From an uncultured Lachnospira sp. (GTDB taxonomy: Bacteria > Bacillota > Clostridia > Lachnospirales > Lachnospiraceae): a stretch of 63,768 nucleotides of DNA. Below are positions 43,578-52,078 of this stretch, in pieces; within the stretch, counting starts at the first letter, position 1; each line of letters opens with the position of its first letter. The stretch is from the NCBI GenBank assembly GCA_910585095.1, contig CAJUBU010000018.1, forward strand, positions 1-63,768. The letters are read 5' to 3'. The notes under the pieces were generated by a model that worked only from the letters and a program-made list of their open reading frames with translations, made no database searches and had not been told where the DNA came from. A program made the position numbers and the translations under genes.

Positions 43578-45344
43578 ATGAAGGTTGGAATTATAGGTAT
43601 GGGGAATATGGGAAGCAAATATGCCCAGTTGATAGCTAAAGGTGAGATAGCTGGAATGGAATTATCGGCTATTACAAGAGTGTCGCAGGAAAGATGGGAT
43701 AGTATAAAGGATTATGTGAGTACAGATTTGCATAAATTTCATTCTGGTGATGATATGTTTGATGCTGTTGATAAAGGAGTGTTGAAGCTGGATGCCGTTC
43801 TTATTGTAACACCGCATTATTCACATGAGACGTTGGCAGTTAAAGCATTTGAAAGAGGTATAAGTGTGCTGTGTGATAAGCCAGCAGGAGTGTATTCTAA
43901 GCAGGCGCGCAATATGCTGGATGCATATAATGCTGTGAAGAAGGATAATCCTGATATTTTGTACGGTTATATATTTCATCAGCGAACATTTCCAATATAT
44001 AAAAAGATGAAGCAGATAGTTGACAGTGGCGAATATGGAAAGATAAAGCGAGTAAATTGGGTGGTTACAGACTGGTATCGCTCGAATGCCTATTATGCAT
44101 CAGGGAGTTGGAGAGCAACATGGAAGTATGATGGTGGGGGAACACTGCTCAATCAATGTCCGCATAATCTTGACCTGCTTGCATGGATATGCGGCAAACC
44201 TGAGAGCGTGAACGGCTTTTGCAGAGAGGGGCAGTACCATTCCATAGAGGTGGAGGATGAAGTGACTGCTTATCTTGAATGGGAAAATGGAGCGAGCGGA
44301 GTATTTATCGCATCGACAGGAGAAGCGCCAGGAGTGAACAGGCTGGAGATTAGTTTGGATAATGCGCTGCTTGTATGTGAGAACGGTCAGTTGAGGATAG
44401 CGGTGCTTGACAAACCTGAAATTGAGTATAGAAATGGAACAGGAGATTTATTTGCCAAGCCGTCCTATACGTGGCAGGATATAGAAGTTGAAGCGTCGGA
44501 CAAGGCTTATAATAAGGTGTTGGAGAGCTTTGCGAGAGGTGAGATGGTGGCAGCAGGAGAGGAGGCTATCAATAGTCTTTATATTTCCAATGCAATCTAT
44601 CTGTCATCATGGGAGAGCCGCAAAGTGAAGATACCAAAGTCGGGGACTGCATATGAGAAGCAGTTTGAGCAGGAATTTGAGACAGGACTTAGCAGGAAGC
44701 TGGAAAAGAATGATAAGAAGCTGGAAAGGGCTGCCTCTTGTGCAGAGATTATAAGGCTCGTTTTAGGCGCTTGTAGTACAAACTGTTATATTGTTTATAA
44801 TAAGTCGTCCCAAAAATGTTTTATAATAGACCCAGCAGATGAGGCAGAAAAAATAATAAATGTTATAGAGAAAAATGGTTTGAAACCACAGTATATCATA
44901 ATAACACATGGACACACAGACCATATACTGGCGATGAGAGCGTTGGTGGACAGGTATGACATACCAGTTATGATTAGCCGGATAGATGCATGGAGACTGT
45001 TGGATGAGAGGCTAATTAATGAACGTCCGTATGTCAGAGAACCCTATAAACCAGTTAGAGCTTCGGTGCTTCTTAGTGAGGGTGATGAAATTTGGCTTGA
45101 TGATATCCGTTTTCAGATAATGATACTTCCAGGACACACACCAGGTTCTATGGCTATCGTTGGGGATGGTATTATATTTACTGGAGATACGCTGATGGCA
45201 GACAGATGCGGCAAGACAAGTCTTTTGGGCGGAGATGAACAGGCATTAACAGAGTCTGTGAAGCGGTTAAAAGATATGCCTAAAGACTATATGATATATC
45301 CAGGACATCGTGAGATTACTATGCTGTGTGAGTGCAGGATATAG
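43578..45344 (+). CDS. Gfo/Idh/MocA oxidoreductase fused to a metallo-beta-lactamase hydrolase
   Basis: A 588-residue two-domain protein. Residues 1-355 are a Gfo/Idh/MocA dehydrogenase: Rossmann motif VGIIGMGNMGSKYAQLI, the catalytic Lys in CDKPAGV and GGGTLLNQCPHNLDLLAW. A charged linker (about 356-390) leads to a metallo-beta-lactamase domain (395-588) with THGHTDH (about 443-449), GHTPGS, FTGDTLM and YPGHRE, like glyoxalase II-type hydrolases. The reading frame is open throughout, so this is a true fusion as sequenced. Codon use looks more GC-rich than its neighbours. It may act on a sugar-derived intermediate, given the nearby galacturonidase; that is inference. Confidence 0.85.
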   Translation: MKVGIIGMGNMGSKYAQLIAKGEIAGMELSAITRVSQERWDSIKDYVSTDLHKFHSGDDMFDAVDKGVLKLDAVLIVTPHYSHETLAVKAFERGISVLCDKPAGVYSKQARNMLDAYNAVKKDNPDILYGYIFHQRTFPIYKKMKQIVDSGEYGKIKRVNWVVTDWYRSNAYYASGSWRATWKYDGGGTLLNQCPHNLDLLAWICGKPESVNGFCREGQYHSIEVEDEVTAYLEWENGASGVFIASTGEAPGVNRLEISLDNALLVCENGQLRIAVLDKPEIEYRNGTGDLFAKPSYTWQDIEVEASDKAYNKVLESFARGEMVAAGEEAINSLYISNAIYLSSWESRKVKIPKSGTAYEKQFEQEFETGLSRKLEKNDKKLERAASCAEIIRLVLGACSTNCYIVYNKSSQKCFIIDPADEAEKIINVIEKNGLKPQYIIITHGHTDHILAMRALVDRYDIPVMISRIDAWRLLDERLINERPYVREPYKPVRASVLLSEGDEIWLDDIRFQIMILPGHTPGSMAIVGDGIIFTGDTLMADRCGKTSLLGGDEQALTESVKRLKDMPKDYMIYPGHREITMLCECRI

Positions 45345-45605
45345 GGTAATAGGATAAAACAATTATTACTTTCAATAAATGCAGGTGGTTCGATTGATAA
45401 GATTTGGACATTATTTATTTAAAAAGTATTATAAAAACAGGGAATAAAAGAAACGTCGAGAATAGGCAAAAATGTGTAGCATTTATGCAGGTTTTCGGCG
45501 TTTTTTAATCTTATCAAGGAAGTCCTTTCCTCACTTTAATACTGCAAAGGCATAAGTGTGAGTGGGGATTTGTGAATATCTTTTTATTAATTTTATTGGA
45601 AATGA
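45345..45605 (+). other. Gene-free region with terminator and repeat A piece
   Basis: Part of a 491-base gap. A terminator lies at 45450-45506: AACG.CGA.AA pairs with TTTTCG.CGTT over 11 positions, then six T residues. A left-end copy of repeat A follows at 45512-45585 (ATCAAGGAAGTCC...AAAGGCATAAGTG...). No gene is seen. Confidence 0.6.
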
Positions 45606-45634
45606 TTGACAAACAAATGTTCGTATTATATAAT
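45606..45634 (+). promoter_or_regulatory. Strong sigma-A promoter for the DUF4132 operon
   Basis: TTGACA (45606-45611), a 17-base spacer and TATAAT (45629-45634): a perfect consensus promoter, the best seen in the window. Transcription would run through the B7 leader into the 140-residue protein and DUF4132 genes. Confidence 0.85.
45610..45623 (+). promoter_or_regulatory. Possible LexA-type operator between -35 and -10
   Basis: CAAACAAATGTTCG overlaps the -35 edge and spacer. It matches the Firmicute SOS box pattern CGAAC-RNRY-GTTYC except at two positions, with intact GTTC and one changed base in the left arm. A repressor bound here would block the promoter. Assignment is tentative. Confidence 0.35.
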
Positions 45635-45739
45635 AATACCAACAGACAAAGAAATACATATATGATTGTCAATGAAGTTTATTTGTGGCGATGCTGCAAA
45701 TTGATTTTTTTAGCGTAAGAAAGATTTGCAAAGCAAAGG

Positions 45740-45835
45740 TTTGTGTCTATGTGCTGCTTGGCACAAAATTACTAAAAATATATCTGTTTTTTATAGGTTC
45801 TTTGCAAAAAAAGCAGCGCAGAAATGGAACGTGTT
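45740..45835 (+). promoter_or_regulatory. Leader pseudoknot B7 before the DUF4132 operon
   Basis: Stem 1: TTTGTG (45740-45745) with CACAAA (45762-45767). Loop GTGCTGCTT (45751-45759) pairs with AAGCAGCGC (45811-45819), nine positions with one G-U. An imperfect CTAAAAA/TTTTTTATAG hairpin lies between. The tail is GCAGAAATGGAA. Confidence 0.7.
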
Positions 45836-46255
45836 ATGGAATTAAAAATAAGTTGTAAAAGTGTTTCAAAACGGCGCAATACAATAAAATCGATTCTTTA
45901 TCAGTATGAGAATCCAATTCATACAGTCAAAGACCTTTTAGTAGAGACCGTTCGGTTAAATGTAGCGGAGTATGAGAAGCGTCAGGAAAGTTCAGAGATA
46001 TTAAAGGTCTTATCCAATGATGATATTGAGGATATGGCGACTACTGGAAAAGTTGGATTTGGGGTCAATTATGGAAACAAAAAGCCGGATGTTGATAAAG
46101 CGATTCAAAATGCTCTGGAGTGTTTCCAAGATGGATTGGTTGTTGTTTTTATTGAAGGTAATCAATTTACAAAGGAAGATGAACCGTTATCATTAAAAGA
46201 CGGAGACGAAATTACTTTTGTGCGCATGACGATGTTAAGTGGACGCATGTGGTAA
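45836..46255 (+). CDS. Small protein paired with DUF4132, possible beta-grasp fold
   Basis: A 139-residue soluble protein. The first half is charged and helical (PIHTVKDLLVETVRLNVAEY, LSNDDIEDMATTGKVGFGVN). The C-terminal 45 residues (DGLVVVFIEGNQF, LSLKDGDEITFVRMTML, SGRMW) have the strand pattern and LxDGD turn seen in ubiquitin-like beta-grasp proteins such as ThiS and MoaD, but with no GG terminus. It lies behind a perfect promoter and directly precedes the DUF4132 gene. I do not know an assigned function. Confidence 0.7.
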   Translation: MELKISCKSVSKRRNTIKSILYQYENPIHTVKDLLVETVRLNVAEYEKRQESSEILKVLSNDDIEDMATTGKVGFGVNYGNKKPDVDKAIQNALECFQDGLVVVFIEGNQFTKEDEPLSLKDGDEITFVRMTMLSGRMW

Positions 46256-46430
46256 TGATGAAATGGCATGTATTTTATTAAAAAATTATATAGGACTGTT
46301 AAAATAATTAGCATAAGAAGAAATAAAAGATGTTTTATAAATTTGTAAAAAAAGAAAAAAGTCTATTGCTAAAAAATAATGGGGATAAGAAAGTAATAAG
46401 TAAGTATAAATATATGGAAATGGAGGTATT

Positions 46431-49400
46431 ATGGGCAGTTACGAAATGATGGAAAAGTTTATAAAAGAGTTTCAGAAAGAATGGGAGCAAAAACTGGAAT
46501 TACTTGATGAAACAGCACGTGATGTGGCAAAACAGATTGATAAAGAAAACAATAATCGATACAGCTACAATATGATGGATAATAGTCCATTGATTATCAA
46601 AGTAAAACAAGATTTTATAGATTCAAAGATGGCTTGTCCAAGTGAATTTATGAAGACATACTATAAGGATGTGGTAGAAGTTTTTGTACAACAGGACAAT
46701 CTACCGGATTTTTATACCATTATTGACAATTTAAATGACTATCCTTTTTCAAAAGGAATGTATAGGAGAACAGTGCGAAGCCGTGATTATACAACGTGGT
46801 TTCCTACAATATTTAATTTATTAAAATCCTATAAAATGTTTCAGGTATGCAATTGTTCGATTTATGATTATTTAACAGGCAATCTTCCTAAAAATATAAA
46901 GGAAATAACAAGTGAGTATTCATGGTCATATCGTTTGAATTTTTGGGATTATATGGTAGCGGCAAGACTTGATACAAATGATAAAGATGTTGAAGATTTT
47001 GTCACGGATATGCTGCTTGCAGATAATAATACAGCCGTTGTCACAACAGATATTATTCGTGCAATTGTTATGTGCCACAATGAAAAGTTACATCAATTGT
47101 TGGCAGATTTTTTGCTGGCAGCAAGATTGCAGGAGGGTATACGTCAAGCTGTTTGTGAAAGTGCAGATTGTGGAACAATCTCAGCATTTTTGGTGATTTT
47201 TAAGACCATTTATGATAATAATCTCATTCGTTTTGCGGCAGTAAAAAGGGCAGTGGCAACATGGACAGGTCTTTGTGATTTAGACCATGTTGACCGAATT
47301 TCAGATAAAGTGTTACATATTGTCCATGAAGCAATTGATGGAGGCATACAAAAAGCAATCGAATTTACAAAATCGAATGATACCATACAAATTATGTGCG
47401 GATTGTGGACATTAGGATTTTATGATATACAAAATGCCATTGATGTGATGAATGGATTTATCACAAATGGAACAAAAAACCAGCTTCTCACAATGGGGTA
47501 TTATAATACCTACCTGTATTATCAAGAATATTCTTATAAGACAGCTTATAAGGTTGTTATGGCATATCCGCAAGATTATGAACTTATTGCCGTATTTATG
47601 CCATCGTTTTTAAATAATACAAGCACACTGGTTTATCAGGCGATAGGAAGAGGAAGACGTCAGGATGGCGAGGAACAAGGATATAAAGAGATTGCCGTCA
47701 CTGATTTATATCCATCAGAGGAAGAGGCTTATAAATGTTATCAGGTGATGAAAGAGATTTATAACCAAATTCCTAAGAAAAAGAAAGAATTTTCACCAAT
47801 TATTTTTCCATGGTATAGCGCTTCTCTTTCTAAAACAGACCTTGTGATACGTATGTGTGCAACGGCGTATGCGCTTTCGGATATCAGCCTTATGGAGGAG
47901 GCTTGCGCTTATCTTCCGGATATTGATGTTTCAGGATATTATGTAAGCCGGAGCGCTTATTTGGAATTGTTGACACATGAACCAAAATCACCAACGTTAA
48001 GACGTTATTTGATTCAAGCAATTGCAGATAAAGAATCATCGACAAGACAAAAGGCGTTTGATATGGTGTGCGAACTTCAGAAAGAGGGACTTAGCGCTGA
48101 GGAGTATATTCAGTTAGAAGGCTTTTTAAAATACAAAACATCTGGAATAAGAAAAAATGTTTTAGTACTATTAAATAAACAATCGTATGAAGGTCGTATA
48201 GAAAGCGCAAAGCATCTGTTAAATGGCAATGTGACAGAGCTTAGAATGGGTGGTCTTACTATTTTGCAGGATTTGCAGCAAAACAAAGAAGCTATGGCAC
48301 AAGAAGATGTAAAGACGATGTTTGATAAAGCGCTTGATACACTGCAAGAAATATCAAAGATTACAGACAGTGAACAGATTATTGTAGATGAACTTCTTGG
48401 GCAGGGAAAGGCAACAGAGGTCTTAAATGAAGAAGGTTATGGGTTGTATGTGCCATCACAAGAGATTCATATGCCAAAAAGAGAAGAGCATCCAGAAGTA
48501 TTTAAGAACTATTTTGCCATTTCAAAGAGTGAGTTGGATAAAGCTTTTGACAATCTTGAAGATTTTTATAAGAAGCACAGTATGATGGAATATAAGAATG
48601 CGGCGGGAGTTGAAACGTTATTGTCAAATAATTTGTCAGCAATGAACACAGACCCTAATTTGCCAATAGAAGACCGTTATCCGTTTAAAGAACTTTGGGT
48701 AGAATTTTATGAGACCTATATTAAAAATCCAACACTTTTATTTCATATGCAGATGGCTAGAAAAACATTAGCATTAGACAATATTGAAAATAGGGAAACA
48801 TATGATAAACATATGAAAATACTGCTTGGAAGCTGTCTTTATGATTATTTTGCCCGCCTGAAAAACCAAAAAGAGTATTCTAATGTTCATTATGGATTTG
48901 ACATTGATACAATTATTCGCATTATGGTAAGTATGTATCCAGATACAAAGATAAATAATGTAGCAGAAGAAATGCTGAATTATGTGGTTTATCAGGTAGA
49001 AGACAGTGCGCTGTGGTATAAAAGGATTAAGGATAAGAAAAGTTATTATTCACAAAGTGATAGTGAAATTTCTTTGATTTCTAATGGCAGAATTAGCAGT
49101 TTGCTTTCTCTTTCTTGGAAAACGGATGAGCAGTTTAAAAGACGTTTTGAAATCTATTATGATATCGACAGACGTTTTGAATATAACAAACATAGGGATT
49201 CAAGATATTATTATTATGGCAGAGACAGAAGCAATAGCTATTTAAATATTTTTGACTATATTAAGGCGTATACGTTAGGTATGATACCAGAGAATGAAGT
49301 GTATAAGGCGGCTTTTGAATATTTTAGTTTGAGTTATACATTGAGTGCGCTGTCTATCTTTTCATTAGAAAAATTGCTTCCATATCAGGAAACTCAAATT

Positions 49401-51581
49401 GCACGTTATATGAAAGATGACAAAGTTGATAAAGAGAGTGCTTTTTATAAAAATGCAGTGGATATCTGTGAACATATTGTCAATAAGGTATTAGATGTAG
49501 AATTATCAAGAGGAGATTTACCGACAATCTTTTCTTCTGCTGCCAGAAGTATTCAGCATTTTTGCGGAATAGAGCGCATGGTTCAGATATTGGTGGCAAT
49601 GGGTGATGAAAAACTAGATAGAGGAACGTATTATTGGGGGTCTAATGGAGATTCTAAAAATGTGGTTTTGAGCCATTTGTTAAGTGTGTGTTATCCTAAA
49701 GAAGGAGACGATGCGAAAAAATTAAAAGCACTTTTAAAGGATAAAAAGATTTCTGAAGTACGACTTTATGAGACGATTATGTATGCGCCTCAATGGATTG
49801 ATATTATTCAGGAATATTTAAAGAAAGATTTAAAAACAGGTTGCTATTATTTTATGGCGCATATGAATGAGCGGTTTGATGATAAGAAAAAGGCGGTTAT
49901 TGCAAAGTATACCCCTCTTTCTGCGGAAGAATTAAACAATGGCGCATTTGATTTGAATTGGTTTAAATCAGCATATAAGACATTAGGAGATGCAACATTC
50001 CAGAAGCTTTACGATGCAGCAAAGTATATTTCAGATGGCAACAAACATTCCAGAGCAAGGAAGTATTCTGATGCGGCATTAGGAAAAGTGACGGTTTCAG
50101 AGTTGGAAGAAAAGATTAAAGATAAGCGTAATAAAGATTTGCTTATGAGTTATGGTGTCATTCCGATTGTTGATGAAAAAGATGAGCTGAGAAGATATGA
50201 ATTTATACAGGGATTTCGTAAGGAAAGCAGACAGTTTGGCGCACAGAGAAAAGCAAGTGAAGGTCTTGCGTGCGATATGGCGTTGAGAAATTTGGCAACC
50301 AATGCTGGATATCAAGATGTGACAAGATTGATTTTGGCAATGGAGACAAAAATGGTGGAAAATGACAGCGATGCATTTAAACCTCATGCCGTTGGCGATG
50401 CTTCGGTTCGATTAGTTGTTGATTCATATGGCAAAGTAAGTTTGGAATGTGTTAAAAAAGAAAAAATACTCAAATCATTGCCAGCCAATTTGAAAAAAGA
50501 CGAATATGTGCTTTATTTGAAGGATATTCAAAAGAAATTAAAAGAACAATATTCACGAACTGTTAAGATGTTTGAGCAGGCAATGGAAGACAGAGAAGTC
50601 TATACCTTTAAAGAGTTGAAAAATTTGACGAAAAATCCAGTGATTGAACCGATTGTTAATAATCTTGTGTATATTACCTGCGGCAAAACGCAAAAAATTG
50701 GTATGTTGTCCAACAAAGGATTGACCGGTTACAATGATGAGACAGCCTCGTTAAAAGGGGATGCAAAGCTTCGTGTTGCTCATCCTTTTGACTTATATCA
50801 AGCAGGCTGCTGGAGTGCATATCAAGATTATCTCTTTACACAGATGCAGGCTGAAACAAGAGTAAAGCAGCCATTTAAGCAGATATTTAGAGAATTGTAT
50901 GTAAAATTGTCCGAAGAAAATGACCGATTTAATAGCCGTATGTTTGCCGGCAATCAGATACAGCCTCAAAAGACCGTAGGATGCTTGAAAAATCGCCGCT
51001 GGGTTGCTGATTATGAAGAGGGCTTGCAGAAAGTTTATTACAAGGATAATATTATTGCCAAGATATATGCGTTAGCCGATTGGTTTTCACCGAGCGATAT
51101 TGAAGCGCCAACATTAGAGTGGGTTGAATTTTCAGACCGTAATACATTTGCGCCAATTAAAATTGGTGATGTTCCTGATATTGTATACTCAGAGGTTATG
51201 CGTGATGTGGACTTAGCGGTGAGCGTTGCTCATGTAGGCGGAGTAGACCCAGAAACAAGCCATTCTACAATGGATATGAGAAAAGTTATTATTGCTCACA
51301 ACCTTGCGTTGTTTAAGCTTACAAATGTAACCTTTAAAGACCATCATGCTATTATAAAAGGTCAGCGGGCAGAGTATTCGATTCATCTTGGAAGCGGCGT
51401 GATTCATATGCTTGGAAGCCATCAGGTGTATGTATTGCCAGTACATTCGCAGTCTAGGGGAAAGATTTTCCTTCCGTTTGTTGATGAAGATCCAAAGACC
51501 GCAGAAATTATGAGTAAAATTGTTTTATTTGCACAGGATGAGAAGATAAAAGACCCATATATATTAAATCAGTTGAAATAA
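46431..51581 (+). CDS. Giant DUF4132 protein
   Basis: A 1716-residue soluble protein. Most of it is helical repeat sequence, HEAT-like around residues 480-620 (SPTLRRYLIQAIADKESSTR, LNGNVTELRMGGLTILQDL). The C-terminal 250 residues carry the conserved DUF4132 end: RWVADYEEGLQKVYYKDNII, AKIYALADWFSPSDIEAP, DLAVSVAHVGGVDPETSHST, MDMRKVIIAHNLALFKL and SIHLGSGVIHMLGSHQVYVL. E. coli MolR proteins belong to the same group, sometimes with WGR domains; no WGR is seen here. The function is not established. GGAGG precedes the ATG. Confidence 0.85.
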   Translation: MGSYEMMEKFIKEFQKEWEQKLELLDETARDVAKQIDKENNNRYSYNMMDNSPLIIKVKQDFIDSKMACPSEFMKTYYKDVVEVFVQQDNLPDFYTIIDNLNDYPFSKGMYRRTVRSRDYTTWFPTIFNLLKSYKMFQVCNCSIYDYLTGNLPKNIKEITSEYSWSYRLNFWDYMVAARLDTNDKDVEDFVTDMLLADNNTAVVTTDIIRAIVMCHNEKLHQLLADFLLAARLQEGIRQAVCESADCGTISAFLVIFKTIYDNNLIRFAAVKRAVATWTGLCDLDHVDRISDKVLHIVHEAIDGGIQKAIEFTKSNDTIQIMCGLWTLGFYDIQNAIDVMNGFITNGTKNQLLTMGYYNTYLYYQEYSYKTAYKVVMAYPQDYELIAVFMPSFLNNTSTLVYQAIGRGRRQDGEEQGYKEIAVTDLYPSEEEAYKCYQVMKEIYNQIPKKKKEFSPIIFPWYSASLSKTDLVIRMCATAYALSDISLMEEACAYLPDIDVSGYYVSRSAYLELLTHEPKSPTLRRYLIQAIADKESSTRQKAFDMVCELQKEGLSAEEYIQLEGFLKYKTSGIRKNVLVLLNKQSYEGRIESAKHLLNGNVTELRMGGLTILQDLQQNKEAMAQEDVKTMFDKALDTLQEISKITDSEQIIVDELLGQGKATEVLNEEGYGLYVPSQEIHMPKREEHPEVFKNYFAISKSELDKAFDNLEDFYKKHSMMEYKNAAGVETLLSNNLSAMNTDPNLPIEDRYPFKELWVEFYETYIKNPTLLFHMQMARKTLALDNIENRETYDKHMKILLGSCLYDYFARLKNQKEYSNVHYGFDIDTIIRIMVSMYPDTKINNVAEEMLNYVVYQVEDSALWYKRIKDKKSYYSQSDSEISLISNGRISSLLSLSWKTDEQFKRRFEIYYDIDRRFEYNKHRDSRYYYYGRDRSNSYLNIFDYIKAYTLGMIPENEVYKAAFEYFSLSYTLSALSIFSLEKLLPYQETQIARYMKDDKVDKESAFYKNAVDICEHIVNKVLDVELSRGDLPTIFSSAARSIQHFCGIERMVQILVAMGDEKLDRGTYYWGSNGDSKNVVLSHLLSVCYPKEGDDAKKLKALLKDKKISEVRLYETIMYAPQWIDIIQEYLKKDLKTGCYYFMAHMNERFDDKKKAVIAKYTPLSAEELNNGAFDLNWFKSAYKTLGDATFQKLYDAAKYISDGNKHSRARKYSDAALGKVTVSELEEKIKDKRNKDLLMSYGVIPIVDEKDELRRYEFIQGFRKESRQFGAQRKASEGLACDMALRNLATNAGYQDVTRLILAMETKMVENDSDAFKPHAVGDASVRLVVDSYGKVSLECVKKEKILKSLPANLKKDEYVLYLKDIQKKLKEQYSRTVKMFEQAMEDREVYTFKELKNLTKNPVIEPIVNNLVYITCGKTQKIGMLSNKGLTGYNDETASLKGDAKLRVAHPFDLYQAGCWSAYQDYLFTQMQAETRVKQPFKQIFRELYVKLSEENDRFNSRMFAGNQIQPQKTVGCLKNRRWVADYEEGLQKVYYKDNIIAKIYALADWFSPSDIEAPTLEWVEFSDRNTFAPIKIGDVPDIVYSEVMRDVDLAVSVAHVGGVDPETSHSTMDMRKVIIAHNLALFKLTNVTFKDHHAIIKGQRAEYSIHLGSGVIHMLGSHQVYVLPVHSQSRGKIFLPFVDEDPKTAEIMSKIVLFAQDEKIKDPYILNQLK

Positions 51582-51970
51582 TTGAAACGTATCAAGAAAG
51601 TTTCCTGCTTTTTAAGTGTGTATTTAACTTGTTTGTTTAAAAAATATCATAAAGTGATAATACGATTATAGACAAGCCATATTGATTAAAGCAGAAATTT
51701 CATTAAATTGGTAAGAATCCCTTAAGTCATTTTATGATTTAGGGGATTTTTAAAATAACGATAAAAAAGCAATTGTTATTTTGACTGTTGACAAAGGTGG
51801 ATTTTTTCTAAAATTTCGTGGAAGTAGAAAAATAAAAAAATCTATATACAAATGATATCATGTAAAAATGGAAGAAGTCAATAAATTTAAAATTAGTGAG
51901 GAAATTACAGTTTGCTGATAAGTTTAAATTAAATATATATCTTAAAGCGTATTTTGCAAATTTCTAGCAT
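51582..51970 (+). other. Gene-free region after DUF4132
   Basis: First part of a 497-base gap. It contains one terminator (51716-51751) and otherwise AT-rich sequence with no open frame that I can support. Confidence 0.5.
51716..51751 (+). terminator. Terminator after DUF4132
   Basis: AATCCCTTAAGTCAT pairs with ATGATTTAGGGGATT around TTT, followed by T residues. Confidence 0.85.
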
Positions 51971-51998
51971 TTTACTATATAAAAAATTATGATATAAT
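51971..51998 (+). promoter_or_regulatory. Candidate promoter for rtcB
   Basis: TTTACT (51971-51976), a 16-base spacer and TATAAT (51993-51998). The -10 is perfect; the -35 matches four of six. Confidence 0.5.
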
Positions 51999-51999
51999 A

Positions 52000-52060
52000 A
52001 TCTCGGTTAAAGCTGAGATATATAAGTTTGCTTCACAAACTTCTTTTTTATATAAAACGG
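52000..52060 (+). promoter_or_regulatory. Terminator-like leader of rtcB (family D architecture)
   Basis: Two hairpins right after the promoter: ATCTCGGT/AGCTGAGAT, then AAGTTTG/CAAACTT followed by CTTTTTTAT. The second looks like an intrinsic terminator inside the leader, so read-through into rtcB could be controlled. The order matches family D repeats at 16944 and 39802. Confidence 0.5.
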
Positions 52061-52078
52061 TTAAAAATAGGAGGGAGT

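Noticed and set aside
45661..45717. 18-codon open frame between the DUF4132 promoter and the B7 leader
   Set aside because: No Shine-Dalgarno in front of its ATG and no recognisable peptide; a leader peptide cannot be excluded but is not supported.
45836..46255. Small protein as a true ThiS/MoaD sulfur carrier
   Set aside because: The C-terminal GG needed for adenylation is absent (it ends SGRMW), and no E1-like or sulfur-transfer gene is nearby.
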